NCBI RefSeq assembly: GCF_000739455.1
Contig: NZ_CP009211.1
Coordinates: forward strand, 1 to 64,000
Direction: 5' to 3'
From: Corynebacterium imitans
GTDB taxonomy: Bacteria; Actinomycetota; Actinomycetes; Mycobacteriales; Mycobacteriaceae
Length of the DNA stretch: 64,000 bases
Shown one piece after another: positions 54,143-61,890 of this stretch (position 1 is its first letter; each line of letters begins with the position of its first letter). The position numbers were made by a program, and so were the translations under genes. The notes under the pieces are model-generated. The model was not told the origin of the DNA. It ran no database searches and worked only from the letters and a program-made list of their open reading frames with translations.

Positions 54143-54161
54143 TTAGCTAAGGTTAGTCTAT
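54143..54161. promoter_or_regulatory. DtxR-like box (htaA gap, site 2)
   Basis: TTAGCTAAGGTTAGTCTAT follows one base after site 1 and is a weaker match, on the htaA side. Confidence 0.55.
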
Positions 54162-54197
54162 CCATGATCAGCCTTGAACTAAACCTGCCGAGGTCCT

Positions 54198-56129
54198 ATG
54201 AACTCCCGACAAATCTGCGCCGCCGTAGTTGCCTCTAGCTTCTTCACCCTTTCCGCAGTCACGTGCAGTCCCGCCTTTTTGCCTGACCCGCTGGCCCATG
54301 CTCAATCCGCTGCTACACACAGAACAGTTACCGCAGGATCAATGAATTGGGGTGTGCGCGAATCATTCCGGAAATACGTCGAAACAGGCGTAGCAAAAGG
54401 TTCAATTTCTACTAGCGGCGGTGCGACGAACAGCGGCTCTGGGTTCACCTTCCCACTGGAGTCCTCAGCGATCAGCTCTTCGACTTCCGGGCAGGTCAAT
54501 TTCTCCGGCGAGGTGCACTTCTACGGACACAACGGCGCTCTTGACATGCTGCTGAGCAACCCCGTCATTGTTGTCAACGGCACGCAGGCGGAGCTGCGCG
54601 TAGATTACGCCTCCCGCAAGTACGAGGGGGTGGATAAAACTGGCGCAATCCGCGAAGGTCGCCAGGAAGTGCTGGCTGCCATCGCGCTGAGCCAAGCTCC
54701 TGACTTCGCCGCGTCGCAAACCACCATCGCCGGCACGGTGTCGCTGACCTCGAGTGGAGCCGAAATCTTCGGTGGTTTCTACGAGGCTGGTGAGACACTC
54801 GACCCAATCAGCATTGAGCTTTCGCTTGACGACGCCAACGGCCCCGCCCCCACCCCCCAACACTCCCTGGGCGCACCCCCCGGCGGGCAGACTGGGACAT
54901 CCCCCGGGGGTGGGACGGGCGCCACTCGCTCACAAGCGACCTCCGGCCCCGCGAGCCTGCTCGGCGACATCAACGACACGCTCATCGAGGTCAATGGCCT
55001 TCTAGTTAACACCGATAACGTCCTCAAAAACGGCGAGTCCCTATACAACCGAGCTAACCCGGCAGCACAAGCACGGCAGACCCAGCAAGCGCCACAGACA
55101 GCTCCGTCACCACAGACTCAGCAGGGATCGCAGGCTCAGCAGGCACCAAAACAACAAGCTTCACAGGCTGGGCAGGCAAGCCAAAGCGGACAGTCTGGGC
55201 AAGCTAAGCAAGCACCGCAAACGCAACAAGCAAGACAGGCCGAGTTGGCAACAGGAGGCGCATGTAGTGCGTCAACGTCAAAGGGTGTTACGAGCGCTGA
55301 GGCGACGTGGGGGGTACGGCAGTCGTTCCGTACCTATATCCGTGGCAACATTGCAAAAGGCGCTTGGGAGCTGAAGGGGGTTGGGGACAACGGCACGTCC
55401 TTCACCTTCAATGGAAACGCGGGGGCGGTGGATCCTTCGACGCGTTCTGGCACCATCCTGCTCCCCGGCAGCATCCGCTTCACTGGCCACAATGGTGTAC
55501 TGGACACGCGTTTTTCTAACCTAGAGATCCAGTTCAGTGGCAATACCGGGCAGCTTGTTGTTAATGCTTCCTCAAATAATACGGATGGTAAACGGAATGA
55601 TTACGGCCGTATTGCCATTGCCACCCTCAATTTCACCGACCTGAGTGTTTCTGATTCAGCGGCATCGGGTACGGCTACAGCGACCCTGACTGATGTCGGC
55701 GCAGAAGCCTTCGGTCAGTTTTACCCAGCAGGCGACCCACTGGACCCAGTGAGCTTCACGGCCCAACTCGGCGGCTCTAGTAACTGTGCCGAGGGCCAAG
55801 GGGACAGCAGCTCCGCAGCTGCAACCGGCAAGGGCGGCACCTCCAACAGTGCAGAAAAGCTCCGTGGTGGCGGCGGTACTGGGGGCAACGCGGCGAGCAC
55901 TACAGCCAACACTGCAGCTGGGGCTAGCGTGCTTGACGAGGTCGAAGATGTCGAAACCGCTGTTTCAGCCGAGCAACCGCAGGGCGGACAATTCCAAATC
56001 AAAAACGGAGCCAGCGATTTTGGTAGCGGCAACGGCTGGGATGATGCTGCGCTGGCCAAGTTTCTCTTGCTTGCCGCCTCCGTGATCGGGGCTGGCGGAG
56101 CACTCACCAGGTTCGTCATCACCGTTTAG
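54198..56129 (+). CDS. htaA: Cell-surface heme-binding protein HtaA
   Basis: HtaA takes heme from hemoglobin at the surface and passes it on. The 643-aa protein has a signal peptide (to about residue 36, ending AHA) and two HtaA (CR) domains. CR1 (about 48-215) has SMNWGVRESFRKYVETG and FYGHNGALD. CR2 (about 365-530) has ATWGVRQSFRTYIRGN and FTGHNGVLD. Tyr in FRKY/FRTY and His in GHNG are the expected heme-binding residues in this family. Between them is a Gln/Ala/Ser-rich linker (about 290-350), and the C-terminus has a Gly-rich region and a membrane helix (about 621-640). hmuT follows after ten bases with AGGAG between, so htaA leads the hmuTUV operon. DtxR boxes lie upstream. Confidence 0.93.
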   Translation: MNSRQICAAVVASSFFTLSAVTCSPAFLPDPLAHAQSAATHRTVTAGSMNWGVRESFRKYVETGVAKGSISTSGGATNSGSGFTFPLESSAISSSTSGQVNFSGEVHFYGHNGALDMLLSNPVIVVNGTQAELRVDYASRKYEGVDKTGAIREGRQEVLAAIALSQAPDFAASQTTIAGTVSLTSSGAEIFGGFYEAGETLDPISIELSLDDANGPAPTPQHSLGAPPGGQTGTSPGGGTGATRSQATSGPASLLGDINDTLIEVNGLLVNTDNVLKNGESLYNRANPAAQARQTQQAPQTAPSPQTQQGSQAQQAPKQQASQAGQASQSGQSGQAKQAPQTQQARQAELATGGACSASTSKGVTSAEATWGVRQSFRTYIRGNIAKGAWELKGVGDNGTSFTFNGNAGAVDPSTRSGTILLPGSIRFTGHNGVLDTRFSNLEIQFSGNTGQLVVNASSNNTDGKRNDYGRIAIATLNFTDLSVSDSAASGTATATLTDVGAEAFGQFYPAGDPLDPVSFTAQLGGSSNCAEGQGDSSSAAATGKGGTSNSAEKLRGGGGTGGNAASTTANTAAGASVLDEVEDVETAVSAEQPQGGQFQIKNGASDFGSGNGWDDAALAKFLLLAASVIGAGGALTRFVITV

Positions 56130-56139
56130 GAGCATTCTC

Positions 56140-57213
56140 ATGAACTTCACTAGGAAATTTGCCGCACGAGCATTGGCCGCTGCGCTAGCGATCACATTGC
56201 CACTAAGCGGTTGTGCGGCGTGGGATAACCCAATGCAGATGGAAACGCAGCAACTCGTGGATTCTCTCGAAGCTGCCGGCGACCCGCACCAGGCCCAAGG
56301 CGTTGCCACGGTGACTGAGATCTCTGAAGTAGAGCCAGTAGACGCGTCTCGTCAAAATGCTCTTCCGGTGGAGCTAACAGACGCAGACGGCTACGACGTT
56401 ACCGTCACCGACACTTCCCGGATCCTGGCCCTAGATATCTACGGCACGTACACGAAGACGCTGCGTGGGGTTGGCCTTGGGGACAATATTGTGGGGAGGA
56501 CGGTGAGTTCGGCGGAGGCGTCGTTAAGCCATCTGCCCGTGGTGACCGAAAATGGTCACTCCCTCAATGTTGAAGCAATCCTGAATCTGCGCCCAACCCT
56601 GGTCATCGTGGATCATTCCGTTGGCCCGAGCGAGGCAATCGACCAGATCCGCGCTGCCGGAGTAACCACAGTAGTGATGGAGCCGAACCGGTCGATGGCG
56701 TCTATGAGTGAAGACATCATCAACGTCGCGACGGTAGTTGGTGAGCCTGAGGCTGGCCGCCTTTTGGCGGAGCGTAGCCAGCGTGAGGTCGACGAGGCTT
56801 TGTCCGCAATTGCTGCGGTGAAGCCGGATGTCCCGCTGCGCATGTCTTTCCTGTATGCCCGCGGAACCGGCGGGGTGTTTTACCTGCTTGGTGGCGAAGA
56901 CGGCACTCAAGACTTGATTGAGGCGCTCGGCGGCGTGGATGTGAACACGGAGTACGGTATCGGTGCCTCTTCCCCCGCCAGCCCTGAGGCTCTTGCAGAG
57001 GTCAACCCGGAGGTGTTCGTGATGATGAACAGCGGGTTGCAATCCACAGGCGACGTCGAAGGCCTTCTCCAACGTCCTGGGGTTGCGCAGACAACCGCAG
57101 GCAAAAACAAGCGGGTACTAGCGTTACCTGATGGTGACTCGCTCGCCTTCGGCCCCCAGACTGGTGAAATGCTGCTGCGCGCCGCCCATGCCCTGTACGG
57201 GGAGGGGGAGTGA
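56140..57213 (+). CDS. hmuT: Heme ABC transporter substrate-binding lipoprotein HmuT
   Basis: HmuT is the heme receptor of the HmuTUV importer. The 357-aa protein has a lipoprotein signal with the lipobox LSGC (Cys25), so it is tethered to the membrane. The class III binding-protein fold is clear: RILALDIYGTYTKTLRGVGLGDNIVGR. His140 in TENGHSLN and Tyr239/Arg241 in SFLYARGTGG sit four residues from the heme-ligand positions reported for C. diphtheriae HmuT (His136, Tyr235, Arg237), consistent with the N-terminal length difference. The downstream GTG of hmuU overlaps its stop by four bases. Part of the htaA-hmuTUV operon. Confidence 0.95.
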   Translation: MNFTRKFAARALAAALAITLPLSGCAAWDNPMQMETQQLVDSLEAAGDPHQAQGVATVTEISEVEPVDASRQNALPVELTDADGYDVTVTDTSRILALDIYGTYTKTLRGVGLGDNIVGRTVSSAEASLSHLPVVTENGHSLNVEAILNLRPTLVIVDHSVGPSEAIDQIRAAGVTTVVMEPNRSMASMSEDIINVATVVGEPEAGRLLAERSQREVDEALSAIAAVKPDVPLRMSFLYARGTGGVFYLLGGEDGTQDLIEALGGVDVNTEYGIGASSPASPEALAEVNPEVFVMMNSGLQSTGDVEGLLQRPGVAQTTAGKNKRVLALPDGDSLAFGPQTGEMLLRAAHALYGEGE

Positions 57214-58253
57214 GTTCCAAGCTCTCGACCTTCCAGGCCCGACGCCGCGGTCGCGTCATTCTATTTATTGCCACTTCTGCACTATTGGTGGCCACCACCC
57301 TGGCTTCCATCTTGGTCGGCCAGTTCGATCTCGCACCTGGCGAACTCTGGCCAATCATCACCGCCGGACCAATGTCCGCCACCTCCCTCGATGCATCCGT
57401 GGTATGGCAGATTCGCTTACCCCGTCTAGTGCTTGGCCTGTTTGTCGGCGCTGCCTTAGGCGTCGGCGGTGCACTTATGCAGGCGGTGTTTGCCAACCCG
57501 CTCGCCGAGCCAAGCGTGATTGGTGTCAGCTCCGGTGCAGGCGTCGGCGCGGCAGCAGCAATCGTGTTCGGCGCAAGTACCTTTGGCACGATTACGGTGC
57601 CGGTTTTCGCGTTTGCCTCTGGGACTTTGGCGACTGCGGTTGTATACCGACTCTCCCGCTCTGGAGGAAAGGTCCGCGTATTGAACCTGATCCTGGTCGG
57701 TATTGCCGCAAACGCCATCTGTGGCGCGACGATTGCACTTTTGACGTTCATGGCTCCGACGACTGCCCGCGAGCAAATCATCTTCTGGCAGATGGGCACC
57801 CTGGCTGGGGCAAGCTGGGCTCAAACCGGCACGGTTGTAGCAATAGTCGTCGCCACACTGATGCTGGCGGTCTTGCTTGGCCGCAAGCTGGATATTCTTG
57901 CGCTTGGAGACCAGGCCGCGAGTCACGTAGGCATCAACGTCCCGCGACTACGAATGACGGCGATTGTGCTGTCCACTCTGCTCACCGCCGCCGCAGTATC
58001 CTTTGCAGGTCTGATTGGGTTCGTTGGTCTTGTGGTTCCGCATATTGTGCGCACTGCCGTCGGCCCTTCGAATGCTGTGCTGCTACCTGCTTCTGCGCTC
58101 GGCGGCGCGCTACTGATTGGTGCTGGAGATATCTTTGCCCGCACCGTCATCCCCTTCGCGGATCTGCCGATTGGCATCTTTACAGCTCTCATCGGCGGGC
58201 CCACCTTCTTCTTCCTGCTTCGGCAGATGTTGCGAAAGAACCACGATCTATGA
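57210..58253 (+). CDS. hmuU: Heme ABC transporter permease HmuU
   Basis: HmuU is the FecCD/BtuC-type permease that moves heme through the membrane with HmuV power. The 347-aa protein has about ten hydrophobic helices. Family segments are LPRLVLGLFVGAALGVGGALMQAVFANPLAEPSVIGVSSGAGVGA (about 72-116) and FVGLVVPHIVRTAVGPSN (about 270-287), the latter including the ATPase-coupling Gly-rich loop. GTG 57210 follows GGAGGGGG, overlapping the hmuT stop, and its own stop overlaps the hmuV ATG. Two conserved heme-transport partners flank it. Confidence 0.95.
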   Translation: MSSKLSTFQARRRGRVILFIATSALLVATTLASILVGQFDLAPGELWPIITAGPMSATSLDASVVWQIRLPRLVLGLFVGAALGVGGALMQAVFANPLAEPSVIGVSSGAGVGAAAAIVFGASTFGTITVPVFAFASGTLATAVVYRLSRSGGKVRVLNLILVGIAANAICGATIALLTFMAPTTAREQIIFWQMGTLAGASWAQTGTVVAIVVATLMLAVLLGRKLDILALGDQAASHVGINVPRLRMTAIVLSTLLTAAAVSFAGLIGFVGLVVPHIVRTAVGPSNAVLLPASALGGALLIGAGDIFARTVIPFADLPIGIFTALIGGPTFFFLLRQMLRKNHDL

Positions 58254-59023
58254 GTGTCCATGCGCACGGCGTGACCGTAATAAAACAGGGTCGCACTATT
58301 GTTAACGACGTATCCATGCATGCTCGGTCAGGCGAAGTCACAGGCCTTATCGGCCCGAACGGTGCCGGTAAGTCTACGCTCTTGGCAGCACTCTCCGGAG
58401 ACATTGCCGTGGCTGCGGGGCGTGTGGAGGTAGGCGGCAACGACGTCGCAAGTAGCTCGGCTCAAGAGTTGGCTCGTACCCGAGCAGTAATGCTGCAGGA
58501 CGTTGGCGTGGCGTTTTCTTTCCTTGTCAGGGATGTCGTCGAAATGGGACGTCACCCCTGGGGAACCAGCGACAAGGATCCTGAGATTGTAGATGCCGCG
58601 CTTTCAACCACCGGCATGACGCATCTCCAGGATCGAGAAGTGGTGACGCTTTCCGGTGGTGAGCGTGCGCGCGTAGCCTTTGCACGCGTGCTCGCACAGC
58701 AAACACCAGTGGTGTTTCTTGATGAGCCAACAGCGGCCATGGATGTGCGCTTCCAGGAACAGACGATGGGCATAGTCCGCGGTCTTGCAGCCCAAGGCGT
58801 CGCCGTCGTTGTGGTGCTGCACGACCTGCAGCTTGCAGCACGCTATTGCGACAGGGTGGTGTGCCTGAAGTCAGGTGAGGTAGCCGCTACAGGTCCTGTC
58901 GAGGAGGTCTACTCAAACGACGTACTCAGCGGCGTCTACGACTGGCCGATTTCGGTCTCGAGTATGGACGGACGCGTGTTTGTTACACCAGCCGAGGCCT
59001 CTAGCCCGGTGCCTCCCAGATAA
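58250..59023 (+). CDS. hmuV: Heme ABC transporter ATP-binding protein HmuV
   Basis: HmuV is the ATPase of the heme importer. The 257-aa protein has Walker A GPNGAGKST (35-43), a Q-loop in VMLQDVGVAFSF, the ABC signature LSGGE (about 138-142), Walker B VVFLDEPTAAMD (about 159-170), and a switch His in VVVLHDLQLA (about 194-203). ATG 58250 overlaps the hmuU stop by four bases; a reading frame continuing upstream in this register is not coding. It is the last gene of the coupled hmuTUV set; htaB begins 111 bases later behind its own DtxR boxes. Confidence 0.95.
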   Translation: MSVHAHGVTVIKQGRTIVNDVSMHARSGEVTGLIGPNGAGKSTLLAALSGDIAVAAGRVEVGGNDVASSSAQELARTRAVMLQDVGVAFSFLVRDVVEMGRHPWGTSDKDPEIVDAALSTTGMTHLQDREVVTLSGGERARVAFARVLAQQTPVVFLDEPTAAMDVRFQEQTMGIVRGLAAQGVAVVVVLHDLQLAARYCDRVVCLKSGEVAATGPVEEVYSNDVLSGVYDWPISVSSMDGRVFVTPAEASSPVPPR

Positions 59024-59057
59024 GCGCAATACTCCCCTAATCACCCCCACAGCTTGC

Positions 59058-59096
59058 AAAGGGTAGCCTAACCTGATTATGGTAAGGCAAACCTAA
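59058..59096. promoter_or_regulatory. Two DtxR boxes upstream of htaB
   Basis: Site A at 59058-59076 has the core TAGCCTAACCT (15 of 19 consensus positions). Site B at 59078-59096 is TATGGTAAGGCAAACCTAA. Together they suggest iron-controlled htaB expression independent of hmuTUV. Confidence 0.75.
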
Positions 59097-59134
59097 TTGG
59101 TTGTCTTCGTTCTGAATTTTCGAAAGGAATTAGG

Positions 59135-59932
59135 ATGTCCCGTACCTCCTCTCTGGCGCTCGTCACCGCTGCCGCCGTCACCTCCACCGCACTTTTCGCC
59201 CCCGCCGCTTCCGCCGCCGAGACCCCGGAACTTCTGTCCGGCAACGTAACCTGGAACATCAAGGAATCCTTCCTGCGCTACGTACAGAATCCTTTTGTTG
59301 GAAGCACCATCACTGCTTCCGATGGAGCCGAGAAGGTCGAGGCAGAAGGCAAGGTTGTTGATTTCAAACTGCCGGTCAACGCAGCAGACTCTGCCTTCAA
59401 CGACAAGGGTGAGGGCACCATCGATCTGGACGGTGCAATCCGCATCGAAGGCCACAAGGGTGCCATGGACATCCAAATGTCCGACTTCAAGATCGTGATC
59501 AATGGCAACAAGGGCCATTTGCAGGCAGACTACGTACGCAAGGGCGCTAAGCCGGATGCTGATATGGATGATGCCAAGAATGACGACAAGCCGATCGTTG
59601 AGTTCGACGTCAAGGAGTCGCTTGTTCCCACGGCTGGGGGAAAGAAGGAGATTATCTTCACCCCAACCGCAATGACTGAGTCCGGCGTAGACATCTTCGG
59701 CTCGAGCTATAAGCTAGGTGTGCCGATGGAGGACAGCAAGGTCGGTGTCTCCCTTGACTTTAAGAACGCTGAAACGCCAGCTAACCCAAACCCCTCTGAC
59801 CAGAACGGCTCCACCTCTCCGGCTGCTATCGGCGGCATTGTGGTGGCTGTCCTCGCCGTCCTCGGCGGCCTGGCGTTTGCAACGACCCTGCCCCAAATCC
59901 AGGCTATGCTTGGCCAGTTCCTTCCGCACTAA
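59135..59932 (+). CDS. htaB: Heme-binding HtaB (single HtaA domain)
   Basis: The 265-aa protein has a signal peptide (SSLALVTAAAVTSTALFAPAASA, cleavage after about residue 28). One HtaA/CR domain (about 33-205) carries VTWNIKESFLRYVQNPF with the conserved Tyr and IEGHKGAMDIQMSDF with the His-x-G-x-x-D pattern. A Pro/Ser linker and a C-terminal membrane helix (about 231-252, AIGGIVVAVLAVLGGLAFATTL) complete it, so it would be exposed and anchored. In C. diphtheriae HtaB relays heme between HtaA and HmuT. ATG 59135 follows GAAAGGA. Its stop overlaps the start of htaC by one base. Confidence 0.9.
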   Translation: MSRTSSLALVTAAAVTSTALFAPAASAAETPELLSGNVTWNIKESFLRYVQNPFVGSTITASDGAEKVEAEGKVVDFKLPVNAADSAFNDKGEGTIDLDGAIRIEGHKGAMDIQMSDFKIVINGNKGHLQADYVRKGAKPDADMDDAKNDDKPIVEFDVKESLVPTAGGKKEIIFTPTAMTESGVDIFGSSYKLGVPMEDSKVGVSLDFKNAETPANPNPSDQNGSTSPAAIGGIVVAVLAVLGGLAFATTLPQIQAMLGQFLPH

Positions 59933-60207
59933 TGCAACGCTTAATTGCAACTAGCGCCGCAATCTCCGTTGTACTGACGCTTGGCACTCCGGCATCGGCC
60001 ACTGCCGAGAAACACCCCACGCCAGGGGCGAGCTCCATAGCTACCATGTCATCAACGGAGAAAGGTTCACCGGCAGCGAATGCAACTCACACGGTTGCGT
60101 TTGTGATTTCTACAATCGGCCTAGTACTGGCACTTGCAGCACTGACGCAAGGAGTGGCAAACATCCTCCGCCTCACAACGCCGCCAGCAAACCTGATTCA
60201 GCGCTGA
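59932..60207 (+). CDS. htaC: HtaC-like small membrane protein
   Basis: This 91-aa protein starts with a signal-like helix (LIATSAAISVVLTLGTPASA, residues 4-23). After a short Ser/Ala/Thr-rich stretch it has one membrane helix (about 49-75, HTVAFVISTIGLVLALAALTQGVANIL). The ATG overlaps the htaB stop (TAATG), so it is translationally coupled. Position and size match htaC of C. diphtheriae, whose exact role is not settled. No catalytic motif. Confidence 0.75.
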   Translation: MQRLIATSAAISVVLTLGTPASATAEKHPTPGASSIATMSSTEKGSPAANATHTVAFVISTIGLVLALAALTQGVANILRLTTPPANLIQR

Positions 60208-60458
60208 GCCCCAATAAGCCGCCCGTCTCGGACGACACAGATTTTGCGGTCCCTCATCTGTCTGCCGAGGCGGGAATCTTGATATACCTAAACGGGGGGT
60301 TGTGGGGCCAACCCCGTGAAAAATTCCACATATGACCATTTGGCGACCTGGGGAACGGGGACACGCCCTTCTTCCCCCGATGCGTACATTTTCACGGCCC
60401 GCGGCAACACGAGGGCCTCGTTGCTCGCGCGGTGCCGTTCTATTTGGAGGCACCCCGG
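60208..60458. other. Intergenic region, htaC to FAD monooxygenase
   Basis: No gene seen. It holds a short hairpin GGGGTTG (60296-60302) with CAACCCC (60309-60315), a copy of the GTGAAAAATTCC element at 60316, and convergent gene ends. Confidence 0.5.
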
Positions 60459-61571
60459 TCACATCTCCGGCATCTCCCACGCAGTCACCACTTGCACCTG
60501 CCTGTTGGTTACCGCATCCGGCACGTGCTTGAGTATCCAGTTGCGTGCGGTGGCCATACGCTTGCCGCCGGTATGTAATGCCCGTCCGATCAGCCGTGAC
60601 TGGCGCGCAATCTGTTGGCTGCGGCGGCGCCGGTGGGCGTCGTATGCAGCAAAGTCCGTTATCCCTGCGCGCAGCAGCTGAGCGAGGACTGCGGCGTCTT
60701 CCAAACCCTGGCACGCGCCCTGCCCAAGATTCGGCGTCATGGCGTGCGCCGCATCCCCGATCAGCACGACCTTCTCGTTGTGGTAGCTCGGGAGCGGTTT
60801 CGCCAACTCGTGGATGGGCAGGTACTGGATCGACTCCTCCGGGGTAGCGCGCAGCAGTTCAGGGATTGGGTCGTGCCACTGCCCGAAGGTCGCGTGTAGT
60901 TGGTGCAGGGCTTGGGTTCCCGGCTGTGCCTCTGGGCCGGAGGTGACGGCGAACCAGTAGGTGTGGCCGTCGTGAAGCGGGACTGCCCCGAAGCGGGCAC
61001 GCGTGCCCCAGGTCTCGAACCCGGCGTCAAGCGTTATCCCTTCGGTGATTGCGCGCCACGTGTTGTAGCCGGCGTAGGTCATGCCGGGATCGTCGAAGCA
61101 GGTGGCGCGTACCGCGCTGCGGATCCCGTCCGCGCCCACCACGACGTCGAAGCGCTCTTCGCGGCCGTCGGCAAAGGCGACCGTGCCAGCCTGCTTGTCG
61201 ACGCCCACCGCTTCCGCCGAGGTGTGGACGCGCGAACCTGGGATGTCTGCGAGGAGGAGCGAGTGGAGCGTGGTGCGATCGAGCGCGAGCGAGGCGCGCG
61301 TGACCTCCGGGGAGATGCGGGTGAGCCAATCGCCACGCGGGCTACGGATTCCGCCCTGCAACGGGTTTTGGCGTTGCTGCAGCGTGCGGAAGTCCGCACC
61401 TATTCCTAAGGCGTCGAGGGCGGCAAGACCGTTCGGCGCAAGCGTGATGCCGGCGCCGCCGCTGCGGATTTGCGCGTGCTCTTCGTAAACCTGCACGTCC
61501 ATGCCGCTGCGGTGCAGTGCCGCCCCCAGCGCAAGGCCGGAGATACCAGCGCCGATGATGCCTATCCTCAT
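60459..61571 (-). CDS. FAD-dependent aromatic-ring-hydroxylase-like monooxygenase
   Basis: The 370-aa protein has the three motifs of the flavin monooxygenase family (UbiH/PHBH type). GIIGAGISGLALG (4-16) binds the FAD ADP part. The DG motif is in VVVGADGIRSAVR (about 142-154). VVLIGDAAHAMTPNLGQGACQGLEDA (about 270-295) binds the FAD ribityl side and NAD(P)H. Length is typical. ATG 61571 is used. The substrate is unknown; antibiotic- or aromatic-modifying enzymes share these motifs. It is convergent to htaC and divergent from the surface-protein gene; no partner genes indicate a pathway. Confidence 0.85.
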   Translation of the reverse strand: MRIGIIGAGISGLALGAALHRSGMDVQVYEEHAQIRSGGAGITLAPNGLAALDALGIGADFRTLQQRQNPLQGGIRSPRGDWLTRISPEVTRASLALDRTTLHSLLLADIPGSRVHTSAEAVGVDKQAGTVAFADGREERFDVVVGADGIRSAVRATCFDDPGMTYAGYNTWRAITEGITLDAGFETWGTRARFGAVPLHDGHTYWFAVTSGPEAQPGTQALHQLHATFGQWHDPIPELLRATPEESIQYLPIHELAKPLPSYHNEKVVLIGDAAHAMTPNLGQGACQGLEDAAVLAQLLRAGITDFAAYDAHRRRRSQQIARQSRLIGRALHTGGKRMATARNWILKHVPDAVTNRQVQVVTAWEMPEM

Positions 61572-61890
61572 GGGCTACGAGCCTAGTGGTGGTGGAGTGG
61601 GGTCTGCGGCCGCGGACTTTTCACGCGGGAGGCAGTTTGCATGGAAGTTGTGCGCGGCTACCCAATCAATATTTGGAGATACAAAGCAGTAGCAATTGCA
61701 AAAATGAATGAAAACATATCGTGCTGCGGTGATGGAATGTCGATGTAAGGAAGTCGTATGTGTTGGTATCGATAGCGCTCAAGGTGACACCGCCGTATAG
61801 TATGTGATATCCCTGGCCCCACGCTGTGCCTATTCCGGTCTCCGAGTCGGGGAGGTAATACAACATTTCGCTCAAAAGTTGGAGGTCAAT
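61572..61890 (+). promoter_or_regulatory. Upstream region of the terminal surface-protein gene
   Basis: This 319-bp gap is AT-richer than its surroundings. TATAGT (61796-61801) is a candidate -10, leaving a leader of about 80 bases. The ribosome site TTGGAGG ends about five bases before ATG 61891. No gene was seen. Confidence 0.45.

Noticed and set aside
57131..58249. Upstream extension of hmuV through the hmuU coding region
   Set aside because: The sequence before the ATG at 58250 is out-of-frame hmuU. The ATG overlaps the hmuU stop and begins a typical HmuV.
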